A DNA stretch of 64,000 bases from Sulfitobacter sp. S223 (GTDB lineage Bacteria > Pseudomonadota > Alphaproteobacteria > Rhodobacterales > Rhodobacteraceae), in assembly GCF_025143825.1 (NCBI RefSeq), contig NZ_CP083560.1, forward strand, positions 1,116,001 through 1,180,000, given 5' to 3'. Positions 19,285-28,289 of this stretch are shown piece by piece. The first letter of the stretch is position 1. Each line of letters starts with the position of its first letter. A model generated the notes under the pieces. That model had not been told where the DNA came from. It did not search any database and worked only from the letters and a program-made list of their open reading frames with translations. The position numbers and the translations under genes are program-made.

Positions 19285-19297
19285 TGAGACAAATTCA
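19285..19297. promoter_or_regulatory. MetR-like operator between metF and metR
   Basis: TGAGACAAATTCA matches the MetR box TGAA-N5-TTCA at all but one arm position. With flanks it is ATGAG-ACAAA-TTCAT. It lies 47 bases from both gene starts, inside the 107-base divergent intergenic region. Confidence 0.55.
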
Positions 19298-19344
19298 TAA
19301 CTTTCATCATCAACATGAGTTCCGCCTCATAGGAGAGAATTTTC

Positions 19345-20250
19345 ATGCATATCGAGTTTCGCCACCTGCGCACCATTCAAGCCATCCACCGTGCAGGTGG
19401 TCTGGCGCGGGCCGCCGAGATGATGAACATCACCCAATCAGCGCTGAGCCATCAGGTCAAAGGGCTGGAGGATCAGGCAGGGGTTGAGCTGTTTGTGCGC
19501 CGCTCCAAGCCTTTAAAGCTGTCACCCGCAGGCCAGCGTCTGTTGAAACTGGCAGAGCAGGTGCTGCCTCAGGTTGCGGCCTTGCAGGACGAATTCAGCG
19601 GCTTGCGCGATGGCAGCACCGGACGGATGCACATCGCAATTGAATGTCACGCTTGTTTTGAATGGCTGTTTCCCGTGCTTGAGCAGTTTCGCCGCAGCTT
19701 TGGCGAGGTGGACGTGGATATCCGTCCCGGTCTGGCCTTTGACGCATTGCCAGCGCTGCTGCGCGAAGAAGTCGATCTGGTGGTCTCTTCCGATCCCGAA
19801 GAGATCGCAGGCGTCGAGTTCATCGAGCTGTTCGATTACAAGGCGGTCTTCGTCGCTGCCAGCACGCATCCATTGGCGCAAAAGCCCTATATCGAAGCTG
19901 AGGATTTTCGCGGTCAAACTCTGATTACCTATCCGGTGGAGCGGTCGCGTCTGGATGTGTTCAGCCAGCTTTTGATTCCGGCCAAGGTAGAGCCTGCGGC
20001 GATCCGGCAGGTGGAACTAACTGCCGTGATCTTGCTATTGGTTGCCTCCAATCGCGGGGTTTCGGTATTGCCCGACTGGGTCGTACGAGAGGTGAAATAT
20101 TCCTCTGACTACGTCACGCGGCCCCTGACCCAAAATGGCATCACCCGCAGGCTCTATGCCGCGATCCGGTCAGAGGACCGCGAAAAGCCGTTTATGCAAG
20201 AGCTGCTGGGGCTGGCAGGCAAAGAAGCGCGTAAGTTGCAATCGGCTTAG
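19345..20250 (+). CDS. metR: LysR-type regulator MetR
   Basis: A 301-residue LysR protein: the N-terminal winged helix-turn-helix (residues 1-60, MHIEFRHLRTIQAIHRAGGL and NITQSALSHQVKGLE) is followed by a periplasmic-binding-like effector domain. The LSHQVKGLE recognition helix and HLRTIQAI start are typical of MetR, the homocysteine-responsive activator of methionine genes. Its divergent placement beside metF supports the assignment. It should act on the shared intergenic region and repress itself. The ATG follows AGGAGAG. Confidence 0.93.
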   Translation: MHIEFRHLRTIQAIHRAGGLARAAEMMNITQSALSHQVKGLEDQAGVELFVRRSKPLKLSPAGQRLLKLAEQVLPQVAALQDEFSGLRDGSTGRMHIAIECHACFEWLFPVLEQFRRSFGEVDVDIRPGLAFDALPALLREEVDLVVSSDPEEIAGVEFIELFDYKAVFVAASTHPLAQKPYIEAEDFRGQTLITYPVERSRLDVFSQLLIPAKVEPAAIRQVELTAVILLLVASNRGVSVLPDWVVREVKYSSDYVTRPLTQNGITRRLYAAIRSEDREKPFMQELLGLAGKEARKLQSA

Positions 20251-20356
20251 GGGAGGGGGCTTGATCGTTCGTTTTGCGGAAAAAGCTGATCCTGCCCTTT
20301 TGATGATCATGGCCTATTGAAGAGGTAACGTCGCCTCTATTGGGTAATTCCTGTGC

Positions 20357-21835
20357 TCAGCGCATCACAAACGGATTTGCCATTGGGCTGTCCGACGTGT
20401 TGATCCATGTGGTTTTGGTCCGCGTATAGTCATGGATTGCGTCAATCCCTGCTTCGCGTCCGTATCCTGACTGGTTGTAACCGCCAAATGGCGCGATGGG
20501 AGATATGGCGCGGTAGGTATTCACCCAGCAAATCCCCGCTTTCAGCCGGGCAGACACGCGATGCGCCCGTGCGAGGTTCTGCGTAAACACACCAGAGCCC
20601 AAGCCAAATGGTGTGTCATTGGCCATCGCAATCGCATCTTCTTCGGTATCGAACGGGATCAACGACATGACAGGGCCAAACATTTCAACCTTCAGGGTCT
20701 CTGTGTCAGTTGTGGTGCATTCGACAAGTGTCGGGGCCATGTAATTGCCTGCCTGCGCAAGGGGCTTGCCACCAAAGTGTATCTTGGCCCCCTGCGTTTC
20801 AGCCTTTGACAGAGTTGTCATGATCTTCTCGATTTGTGCCGACGTGCAAACCGGGCCAAGATGGGATTTCGCTTCCATTGGATCGCCGACAATAATCCCG
20901 GCAGCCTTCTCGGCTATTTTCGCAATGAGCGCGTTCATGATCGGACGGTGGATCAAGCCGCGTGATCCCGCGACACAGCTTTGCCCTGATGCACCAAAGT
21001 TGCCCGCGATCAGGCCATTGGCCGCCCCCTCCAGATCAGCATCATCAAAGACGAGGATGGGGGATTTCCCCCCCAACTCAAGAGATGTTACGGCGAAATT
21101 CTCGGCGGAGTTGCGCACCACATGACGGGCAGTCTCAGGCCCTCCTGTAAAAGCAATCCTGTCAACATCCGCGTGCCGAGTCAGGGGAATTGCGCAGTTT
21201 TCGGCATCACCGGTAATAACCGACACCACGCCCGCGGGAAAACCCGCCTGTTCAATCAGTTCTGCAAAAGCAAGCATTGGTGCGGGGGCAATTTCGGAAG
21301 CCTTCAATACAACTGTGCAACCAGCGGCAAGGGCTGGGCCAAGCTTGGTCGCTGTCAGAAACATCTGCGCGTTCCATGGCACGATAGCCGCGACAACGCC
21401 AATAGGTTCACGGCGGGTAAAGACATGCATGTCAGGCTTGTCGATCGGCAGCACCGCGCCCTCAATCTTATCCGCAAGACCCGCGTAGTAGCGATAGTAG
21501 TCACCGACATAGGCCGTCTGTGTCGATGTTTCAGCCAGCAACTTGCCACTATCCGTTGTCTCGAGGCGGCCTAGGTCCTGAGCGTTCTCTTCGATAAGCT
21601 CTGCCAAACGATACAGCAGCTTTCCCCGCTGTGTTTGGGTCATATCACGCCAGATCGGATCATTCAGCGCGCGGCGGGCTGCGGTGATCGCGCGGTCCAC
21701 ATCTGCCGGTGCCGCGCAGGCAAATGTCGCCCAGGCCTCACCCGTGGCTGGGTTCTGTGACGTCATCGTTTGCGCTGTGCCGCCTTCCGTCCACGCGCCG
21801 TCAATATACATCTGAAAATGTGGAAGCTGTGTCAT
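20357..21835 (-). CDS. NAD(P)-dependent aldehyde dehydrogenase
   Basis: A 492-residue ALDH-superfamily enzyme with all catalytic parts: Asn155 in VPWNAQ, general base Glu253 in LELGGKSP and nucleophile Cys287 in GQSCVAG. It is the last gene of the five-gene minus-strand operon and probably oxidises an aldehyde released by the upstream monooxygenase and hydrolase steps. The ATG at 21835 follows GAGGACC; an ATG 12 bases earlier overlaps the stop codon of the preceding gene but has no such site. The substrate is not known; the closest families act on betaine aldehyde and similar substrates, but that is weak evidence. Confidence 0.92.
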   Translation of the reverse strand: MTQLPHFQMYIDGAWTEGGTAQTMTSQNPATGEAWATFACAAPADVDRAITAARRALNDPIWRDMTQTQRGKLLYRLAELIEENAQDLGRLETTDSGKLLAETSTQTAYVGDYYRYYAGLADKIEGAVLPIDKPDMHVFTRREPIGVVAAIVPWNAQMFLTATKLGPALAAGCTVVLKASEIAPAPMLAFAELIEQAGFPAGVVSVITGDAENCAIPLTRHADVDRIAFTGGPETARHVVRNSAENFAVTSLELGGKSPILVFDDADLEGAANGLIAGNFGASGQSCVAGSRGLIHRPIMNALIAKIAEKAAGIIVGDPMEAKSHLGPVCTSAQIEKIMTTLSKAETQGAKIHFGGKPLAQAGNYMAPTLVECTTTDTETLKVEMFGPVMSLIPFDTEEDAIAMANDTPFGLGSGVFTQNLARAHRVSARLKAGICWVNTYRAISPIAPFGGYNQSGYGREAGIDAIHDYTRTKTTWINTSDSPMANPFVMR

Positions 21836-21843
21836 CGTGGTCC

Positions 21844-22878
21844 TCATGTAAATGCCGGCATCACGTCATCAATAAACCGTTCAAGCGAGGCGCGTTTGCG
21901 CTCGGAGCTCATACCGCTATCAATCCAGAATGCGTATTCGTCATAGCCCAGATCTTCATAGCGTTTGATCTGGTCGATGACCTGTTGTTTGGTGCCGATG
22001 GTGAGGTCGCGCAGCATGTTTTCGGGCGACATCATCTTATTCGCTTTCATCTCTTCTTCGCTCAGTGTCTCGATCAACCCCTGAGTGACAGGTCGCTTGT
22101 TTTGAAACCAAGCGCCGAAGTAGCAATAGAACTCTGACAGTTCCTTTGCTGCCAGCGCAACATCATCCTTGTCGGACCCCACATATGTGTGGTGAAGCAA
22201 CATGATCTTCGGGCGCGGCCTGCTAGAGGCTGCACAGGCATCGTTGAACTTTGTCATCAAGCTTTGGATTTCTTCAATGCCCTGCCAGAGCGGTGTAACC
22301 TGAATATTGAAACCGTTGTCGACACCAAATGCATGGCTGTTGATGTCACGCGCAGCGATCCAGATGGGAGGGCCGTCCGCCTGCACCGGTTTGGGCGCAG
22401 CTGTGGTGGCGGGAAACTGGTAAAAGGTTCCCTCATGGGCGCAGTCGCCTGCCCAAAGCTGTCGCAACAACGGTGTGATTTCCCGCATCCGCTGGCCTGC
22501 ATCCCACGCGTCCATGCCTGGGCGCAGGCGTTCATATTCATAGGAATATGCGCCGCGCGCGATACCTAATTCGATGCGCCCGTCCGTGATCAGGTCTGCT
22601 GCCGCTGCTTCCCCCGCAAGGGCGATCGGGTGCCAGAATGGCGCGATCACTGTGCCCGTACCCAGTCTCAGGTTTTTGGTATGATAGCTTAGATCGACAA
22701 GGCTCATGAACGGGTTCGGTGCGATGGTAAAGTCCATCCCGTGATGTTCTCCAGTCCAGATCGCCCGCATGCCACCTTCGTCCGCCATCTTGGCCAACTC
22801 AATAAGATCGCTGCGTAGCACGCGCTGATCTTGATCAGGACGGGTCCGCTCCATATGAGCAAAAAGCGAGAAATCCAT
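21844..22878 (-). CDS. Luciferase-like flavin-dependent monooxygenase
   Basis: A 344-residue LLM-class (bacterial luciferase family) enzyme that uses reduced flavin, delivered by a partner reductase, to oxygenate an organic substrate. The N-terminus MDFSLFAHMERTRPDQDQR and segments MRAIWTGEHHGMDFTIAPNP and LRLGTGTVIAPFWHP are characteristic of the TIM-barrel core. It lies 3 bases after the flavin reductase gene and 8 bases before the aldehyde dehydrogenase gene, so the reductase is its likely partner. The substrate is unknown. A ring-opening or N-heterocycle oxygenation is possible, as in aerobic pyridine-type pathways, but this is inference from gene content. Confidence 0.9.
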   Translation of the reverse strand: MDFSLFAHMERTRPDQDQRVLRSDLIELAKMADEGGMRAIWTGEHHGMDFTIAPNPFMSLVDLSYHTKNLRLGTGTVIAPFWHPIALAGEAAAADLITDGRIELGIARGAYSYEYERLRPGMDAWDAGQRMREITPLLRQLWAGDCAHEGTFYQFPATTAAPKPVQADGPPIWIAARDINSHAFGVDNGFNIQVTPLWQGIEEIQSLMTKFNDACAASSRPRPKIMLLHHTYVGSDKDDVALAAKELSEFYCYFGAWFQNKRPVTQGLIETLSEEEMKANKMMSPENMLRDLTIGTKQQVIDQIKRYEDLGYDEYAFWIDSGMSSERKRASLERFIDDVMPAFT

Positions 22879-22881
22879 GTG

Positions 22882-23805
22882 CTACGTCCTTAATGTGGAA
22901 TGGTGGGTCGCGCCCTCTTCGGTGTCACCGAGGTAGAGGCCGAAGGTGCGTGTCTGTTGTTCAAGCGCGAAACGCGACATCATCCGCGCGATGGGCGCAC
23001 TGGCGAAACTTTGCTGCGCAAGGTCGGCAATCGGCACGGCGACAATGCCGCTGTTGGTCGTCTTTATGTGGCCGGTTGCTAAAAAATATGTGTTGTGGGC
23101 ACGCGGAGCGACGCTCTCGAAGACCGAATAGGCTTGGCCAAGGTCTGCGTCGATTCCCTTCGCGATAAGCGTGTCACGAAGGTCATTTATCAAACGACCC
23201 CGGTCGGTATGCGTGCAGTGAGGCGGCCGCAAACCATCCTTGGTCACAACCATCAGAACGCTGTCGCCACTCTCAACAATTGCGCCGCACACAGCCGGGC
23301 CGCTCTTCTCGACAAAAGGGGCGCGCTCCAATCCGAGGCTGAAATAATGCCCGTTCACATAGCCCAGCCCCGCTGCATCTGCATGAGAAAAGGCATCAAC
23401 CTGACCGATCAAAATGCAATGGTCACCCGCCGGAACGATCCGGTTCGTGGTGCAGGAAAACTGCACGGCTGCCCCGGTAATTAGCGGCACGCCATGCGCG
23501 TCAAGGTGGTGCGGCACCTGCGCAAAACGATCATCCTTCGAGCTTGCAAAGATATTGGAGATACCTTCTTGCCCCTCCGACAGAACATTGACCGCGAAAT
23601 TTGTGCAATTGGCGAATGTCTCATAGCTCGACAGAAACTTTCCCGGACAGACAAGCAAAAGTGGCGGGTCAAGTGACACCGAAGAAAAGGAATTTGCGGT
23701 AAATCCGACCGGTGCGCCGTCCGCACGCACTGCTGTCACCACAGTCACACCCGTCATGAAGCTGCCGAAAGCATTGCGCAGAAGGCGTGGATCAACCTGC
23801 GTCAT
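22882..23805 (-). CDS. Flavin reductase with extra C-terminal domain
   Basis: Residues 1 to about 165 form a flavin reductase-like split barrel (RNAFGSFMTGVTVVTAV, TANSFSSVSLDPPLLLVC, and GDHCILIGQV), the family that supplies FMNH2 or FADH2 to two-component monooxygenases. A further 140 residues follow (VCGAIVESGDSVLMVVTKDGLR and on) that are not part of the usual reductase of about 165-190 residues. The added part starts like a Nudix-type strand but I see no Nudix box. Its start overlaps the hydrolase gene stop by 4 bases (ATGA), which implies coupled translation. Confidence 0.9.
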   Translation of the reverse strand: MTQVDPRLLRNAFGSFMTGVTVVTAVRADGAPVGFTANSFSSVSLDPPLLLVCPGKFLSSYETFANCTNFAVNVLSEGQEGISNIFASSKDDRFAQVPHHLDAHGVPLITGAAVQFSCTTNRIVPAGDHCILIGQVDAFSHADAAGLGYVNGHYFSLGLERAPFVEKSGPAVCGAIVESGDSVLMVVTKDGLRPPHCTHTDRGRLINDLRDTLIAKGIDADLGQAYSVFESVAPRAHNTYFLATGHIKTTNSGIVAVPIADLAQQSFASAPIARMMSRFALEQQTRTFGLYLGDTEEGATHHSTLRT

Positions 23806-24581
23806 CGTTGCGTTTCCTTTATGAACTGCGTCAGCAAAGTGTTGACCTGTGAGGCATGGGTCATCGGCAGCATATGTGCGGCTCCGTCCAGGATGACCGC
23901 CCTGCCCAAGGGGGTCAGGTCTGCCATGCGCTGTGACATTTCAGGGGTTGAGTTCGGTTCATCCCGCCCCGTCAGAAAGAGGGCAGGGCACTGCAGCCCC
24001 GAAAGGGACTGCTCGGACGGCCCATCCCCAGCTGCAAACACACGGTAGGCATCACGGTAGCCTGCGGGATCAACATCGCACAGCCACGCCAGACAGGCAT
24101 CGCGTGCGGCTGACGGCACTTCGCCGAACCAGCGGTCCAGAGGCGCCGAGGGATCAGCGGCCGTTTTCCCGTCCAAACCCGCCGCACGTGCCATAACTGC
24201 CTGCTTTGCTGATGAATCCCTCTGGAAGATGCCGTTCAGCGCAGCGACCCCTTGGACAAGCGCTGGATGCCTTTTTGCGATGTCCAAGGCGATCATCGCG
24301 GCAAAAGAATGCCCGATCACCACCGTTGGCCCTGATAGAAGAGCGACAATCGCATCGGTGAAATCCGCCAGACAGGGATCATCTTTCAGCCGCGCACTGT
24401 GCCCGTGTCCCGGCATGTCAACGGCCACAACACGGCAGGTCTGTGCCAGCGCGTCCAGTTGCCCACCCCAAGCCTCTGCACGCAGTCCAACGCCGTGGAT
24501 CAACAGGACGCTGGGTCCGTCTCCGGCACAGATCGCACTTAGCGCCCCGAATTTAGACCGCGGCCGGATTGTCCAGGTCAT
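23802..24581 (-). CDS. Alpha/beta-fold hydrolase
   Basis: A 259-residue hydrolase with nucleophile Ser92 in GHSFAA, acid Asp207 in GRDEPN, base His236 in GAAHMLP and the oxyanion segment LLIHGVG. This is the layout of carbon-carbon or ester hydrolases used in aromatic and heterocycle catabolism. It lies inside the monooxygenase operon, overlapping the DUF1185 gene by 29 bases upstream and the flavin reductase gene by 4 bases. It likely cleaves the product of oxygenation; the bond is not known. Confidence 0.88.
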   Translation of the reverse strand: MTWTIRPRSKFGALSAICAGDGPSVLLIHGVGLRAEAWGGQLDALAQTCRVVAVDMPGHGHSARLKDDPCLADFTDAIVALLSGPTVVIGHSFAAMIALDIAKRHPALVQGVAALNGIFQRDSSAKQAVMARAAGLDGKTAADPSAPLDRWFGEVPSAARDACLAWLCDVDPAGYRDAYRVFAAGDGPSEQSLSGLQCPALFLTGRDEPNSTPEMSQRMADLTPLGRAVILDGAAHMLPMTHASQVNTLLTQFIKETQR

Positions 24582-25152
24582 GACCCAAATCCTTCAAATC
24601 CTGGTATCTGTCGCCAATACGGTGATGTGGGCGGCCACTTGTCGCCGCGCCCAGCACCACGACAATTTCGTCATCGCGCGGGGCATCCGGGATCGAAAAC
24701 TGGATCGTGAGGTAATGTGACCGGCGGCCCGCGTCATTCTTGTCCATCAACGGCACCATGATCGGTGCATTTGCCCCCCCGCGGGTGTTTGTGAACGCCA
24801 GATAGGATTTCGCGCCAACGGCCTCGCGGTAGAAATTGCCAAATCGCAGTGTGTGGATCAGCCCGGATGCGTGTTCGATTTCGCCGTTCAGCCCGACCAC
24901 CGCTGCTTTTCCGTAAGCTTCGATTGTGTCGCCCGAACCTGCGAGCTTGATCATACGCTCTGTCATCATTTCGCCGAGAACCGGACCGTATGCATGAATT
25001 TCCGGTTTAAGATCTTCGACAAATCGCCCCGCCCAAGGATTGGAAAGGACCGCCGCCACGGCAAACATGCGCCACGGCTGCTCTGCTACGCGAAAACCCT
25101 CAATAAGGATTTCTTCATCATAGGTAACAAGTTTTCTGATTTCCGGACGCAT
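24553..25152 (-). CDS. DUF1185 ('amino acid synthesis') family protein
   Basis: A 199-residue protein of PF06684, a family called amino acid synthesis protein although its biochemical activity is unsettled. Visible family features are RKLVTYDEEILIEG at the start, the central GKAAVVGLNGEIEHASGLIH and FTNTRGGANAPIMVPLMDK. It is the first gene of the operon and faces the LysR regulator. ATG at 25152 is preceded by AGGGAG with 6-base spacing, better than the ATG six bases upstream. Members often lie beside flavin-dependent monooxygenases, which suggests a catabolic rather than biosynthetic role; that is inference. Confidence 0.85.
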   Translation of the reverse strand: MRPEIRKLVTYDEEILIEGFRVAEQPWRMFAVAAVLSNPWAGRFVEDLKPEIHAYGPVLGEMMTERMIKLAGSGDTIEAYGKAAVVGLNGEIEHASGLIHTLRFGNFYREAVGAKSYLAFTNTRGGANAPIMVPLMDKNDAGRRSHYLTIQFSIPDAPRDDEIVVVLGAATSGRPHHRIGDRYQDLKDLGHDLDNPAAV

Positions 25153-25260
25153 CGTCATCTCCCTGCCGTGTCTGATCTGAATATCGTGGGCGGGACCGCT
25201 AATTGACAAATGAAGAATTATGAGGCTTAGCCATTAGTATTTCTTATGGGTGACTTTATC

Positions 25261-26115
25261 ATGGTGAAAGCTTTGCCGCCGCTTGCGTGGTTCCGCGCCT
25301 TCGAGGCGGCCGCCCGCCATCTGAGCTTTACCGCTGCGGCCGCAGAAATCGGTATGACGCAATCTGCTGTCAGTCAGCATGTCAGATCACTGGAAACATC
25401 GCTTGGTGCGGCTCTGTTTATCCGTCGTGCACGTGGATTATCGCTGACTGATGACGGGCGCAAATTGTTGCCCAAGGTCGGCTCCGCATTAGAGGCGCTT
25501 ACCGCGGCGACGCGGGCATTTGATCAGGTGCCATCAGACAACATCTTGACCATCGCTTCCTCGGTCAGTGTGGCGCAATGGATCATCGCACCACAGCTTG
25601 CAGATTTTGCGCGGCACAATCCTGGCATCCGGTTGCGGTTTCTCAGCACCATCTGGCCAGACGATTTCAATACGGTCAGGGCAGACATTGAAATCCCCTT
25701 CGGTTCGGAAAAACAAGTGGGCCGTAACGCGACAAAACTGAAAAGCAGGGGGCTGGTTGCACTGAAGTCGCCGGCCTTGGAGGGCTCAGTCGACACACTG
25801 CCACTTATAGAATCCGTCGGCACGTCTGACGGCTGGAAGACGTGGGCCGAAGTCGTCGGAGGAGAGCCAAAGCCTGATGTTTTCGTAGACACCTACGGAG
25901 CGGCTCTGAACTTTGCGATGCATGGAGCCGGTGTCGCACTTGTTACAGATGTGCTGGCCCACCATGCCTTGGAGACAGGGCAACTTGTCATGGCGCATGA
26001 GGCGATCGCGCCCTGCACGGAGGGCTATTACCTGCGAATAAATGAAGCGAATTCCACTGCAAAACAATTCCGAGACTGGATGTTCGGGAAAGTGGAACAG
26101 AACTTACCGAATTAG
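25261..26115 (+). CDS. GcvA-type LysR regulator
   Basis: A LysR regulator of 284 residues with the opening LPPLAWFRAFEAAARHLSFTAAA, typical of the GcvA/AmpR branch, an HTH recognition helix in TQSAVSQHVRSLE and a C-terminal effector domain. It is divergent from the DUF1185-led operon (108 bases between starts) and is the obvious candidate to control it. An in-frame ATG 15 bases upstream is possible; the chosen start has GGGTG upstream. The effector is unknown. Confidence 0.9.
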   Translation: MVKALPPLAWFRAFEAAARHLSFTAAAAEIGMTQSAVSQHVRSLETSLGAALFIRRARGLSLTDDGRKLLPKVGSALEALTAATRAFDQVPSDNILTIASSVSVAQWIIAPQLADFARHNPGIRLRFLSTIWPDDFNTVRADIEIPFGSEKQVGRNATKLKSRGLVALKSPALEGSVDTLPLIESVGTSDGWKTWAEVVGGEPKPDVFVDTYGAALNFAMHGAGVALVTDVLAHHALETGQLVMAHEAIAPCTEGYYLRINEANSTAKQFRDWMFGKVEQNLPN

Positions 26116-26325
26116 TCTGATTGGAAATATTCTATTATCAACTGTCTTAGGTACGCTTGTTATGGCGGTGCAAAAAGGCAGCGACGTGTTCAAACATTCG
26201 GGTTGATTTGCCCAACAGGCAAAGTGGTTTGGAACGTCAGAGCGGGTCGGGGAGGAGGGTGGTTTTGAGTTTCACAATGGGCGAAACAAGTGTGCGCGCC
26301 GCCGGTGAGGGCGACGCGCGGGCGG

Positions 26326-27366
26326 TTAGATAACCTTCACGATTGCTTTGCCAGTGTTGCCACCGGTCAGCAGTTTGATGAACGCTTCTGGCGCATTCTC
26401 AAGGCCTTCTGTGATGTCTTCTTGAACTTTGACAGAGCCATCAGCGATCATCGGGCCGACCGCTTTGTGGAAGTCACCCATGCGATCCCAGTGGTTCGAG
26501 ATGATGAAACCGTTCACGCTTAGGAAGTTGACGAGGATCGTGCGCCACAGCTTTGGAGCCGTAAGGCCCTTTTCGATTGCGTCGGCACCAAGGCCACCTT
26601 CGTTATACCATGCGATCATCCCGCAAATCGGGATGCGGCCGAAGGGGTTCATCAGCGGAATGACTGCCTCAAGCACTTTACCGCCAACATTTTCAAAGTA
26701 GATGTCGATGCCTTTGGGGCAGGCGGCCTTGATCTCTGCGCGCAGGGCTTCAGCGGTATCAAAGGCATAGTGGTCGATGCATTCGTCAAAGCCAAAATGC
26801 TCTTTCGCCATTTTGCATTTCTCTGGGCCACCGGCGATGCCGACGGTCCGCAGACCCATGGATTTGGCGATTTGGCCAACCATTGAGCCGACCGGCCCTG
26901 TCGCAGCCGCGACAACCAGTGTTTCACCTGCTTTTGGTTTGCCCAGTTCGGTCAGGCCATACCAGCCTGTCAGGCCCGGCATGCCCAGCACACCCAGCGC
27001 GTAAGTGATGGGGGCTGCATTCGGGTCGATCTTTGCCAGACCAGCGGCAGGTGCGACCGAATGCGTGGCCCAGCCAAAGCCGCCCATCACAAAATCGCCA
27101 ACCTCAAAGCCCTTTGCGTTGGAGGCAATGATCTCACCGACAGAGCCACCTTCCATTTTGCCGTCAACCGGGATGTTGGCGGCATAGGATTTTGCGTCAT
27201 CCATCCGACCGCGCATATAGGGATCAAGGGACATGTAGTGTACGCGGACCAGTACTTCGCCATCGCCCGGCGTTGGAACAGGGGCCTCTTCCATGCGGAA
27301 GTTTTCAGGCGTCGGCGCGCCTGTGGGGCGGCTGGCAAGTACAATCTGTTTCATCATTTCAGTCAT
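26326..27366 (-). CDS. NADP-dependent alkenal/prostaglandin-reductase-like MDR enzyme
   Basis: A 346-residue zinc-free medium-chain reductase. It has the family marks of the CurA/leukotriene B4 12-hydroxydehydrogenase group: VHYMSLDPYMRGRM near the N-terminus, the nucleotide-binding AATGPVGSMVGQIAK, YFENVGGKVLEAV and GRIPICGMI. Such enzymes reduce alpha,beta-unsaturated aldehydes or ketones with NADPH, often as detoxification. ATG at 27366 follows GGAGG with good spacing. It is a single gene, divergent from the inositol monophosphatase gene. Confidence 0.92.
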   Translation of the reverse strand: MTEMMKQIVLASRPTGAPTPENFRMEEAPVPTPGDGEVLVRVHYMSLDPYMRGRMDDAKSYAANIPVDGKMEGGSVGEIIASNAKGFEVGDFVMGGFGWATHSVAPAAGLAKIDPNAAPITYALGVLGMPGLTGWYGLTELGKPKAGETLVVAAATGPVGSMVGQIAKSMGLRTVGIAGGPEKCKMAKEHFGFDECIDHYAFDTAEALRAEIKAACPKGIDIYFENVGGKVLEAVIPLMNPFGRIPICGMIAWYNEGGLGADAIEKGLTAPKLWRTILVNFLSVNGFIISNHWDRMGDFHKAVGPMIADGSVKVQEDITEGLENAPEAFIKLLTGGNTGKAIVKVI

Positions 27367-27503
27367 AAGGTCCTCCATTGGATTCGTGCCACGGTACTCT
27401 GCGTCGATAAAGGCACAAGCGACACGCTGCGTCACGGCCTATTGGCTTTCTGCCTGTCACGTCCTAAGAGGGCGCTGATCCACTCAGAAAAGGCCGCGAT
27501 GAC

Positions 27504-28289
27504 ATGGTAGGCAGTGCAAATCTCAACATTATGATCAAGGCCGCGCGTAAAGCTGGCCGCGCTCTGGTGAAGGACTTCCGCGAAGTCGAGAACCTTCAGG
27601 TTTCGATGAAAGGTGCCGGCGACTTTGTGAGCCGTGCCGACATCAACGCCGAGAAGCTGCTGAAAGATGAATTGCGCGCTGCACGCCCGACATACGGCTG
27701 GATAGCCGAAGAAGGTGGCGCAGAAGAGGGCGAAGATCCCACACGTCGCTGGATTGTTGATCCGCTGGATGGCACCACGAACTTTTTGCACGGCCTGCCG
27801 CATTGGGCTGTTTCCATTGCGCTGGAGCATAAAGGGCAGATTGTCGCCGGTGTGGTTTTTGATGCAGCCAAGGACGAGATGTTCTTTGCTGAAAAAGGCG
27901 CAGGCGCATGGCTGAACGAAAGCCGCCTGCGGGTGTCTGGCCGGAACAAAATGATCGAATCGATCTTTGCGACCGGTATCCCTTTCGGTGGCCGTTCCGA
28001 TCTGCCAGCCACATTGCAGGATCTGGCGCGTCTGGCTCCGGCCTGTGCGGGTATCCGGCGCTGGGGTTCTGCCGCGCTTGACCTCGCCTATGTGGCCGCA
28101 GGGCGCTACGATGGTTTTTGGGAACGTCGCCTGAACGTTTGGGATCTTGCTGCTGGTGTGATCATTGTGCGTGAGGCGGGTGGTCTGGTTGAACCGGTCA
28201 ATCCGCAAGGCAATATTCTGGCAGACGGTGAGATCATCGCATCTAACGAGGCGATCTTTACCGGATTCTCCAAGGTCGTCCGCGGCTAG
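27504..28289 (+). CDS. suhB: Inositol monophosphatase family protein
   Basis: A 261-residue Mg-dependent phosphatase of the SuhB/IMPase family. Metal-binding motifs are complete: EEGG (first Glu site), DPLDGTTNF, and WDLAAG near the C-terminus. The likely substrates are myo-inositol 1-phosphate or related sugar phosphates; some SuhB homologues also bind RNA polymerase or ribosomal RNA antitermination complexes. Its stop codon overlaps the 3' end of the convergent GFA gene by 4 bases. Confidence 0.92.
   Translation: MVGSANLNIMIKAARKAGRALVKDFREVENLQVSMKGAGDFVSRADINAEKLLKDELRAARPTYGWIAEEGGAEEGEDPTRRWIVDPLDGTTNFLHGLPHWAVSIALEHKGQIVAGVVFDAAKDEMFFAEKGAGAWLNESRLRVSGRNKMIESIFATGIPFGGRSDLPATLQDLARLAPACAGIRRWGSAALDLAYVAAGRYDGFWERRLNVWDLAAGVIIVREAGGLVEPVNPQGNILADGEIIASNEAIFTGFSKVVRG

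Noticed and set aside
19238-19344. SAM riboswitch upstream of metF
   Set aside because: The interval is short, shared by two divergent genes and better explained by the MetR-like palindrome; no SAM-II-like pseudoknot was seen.
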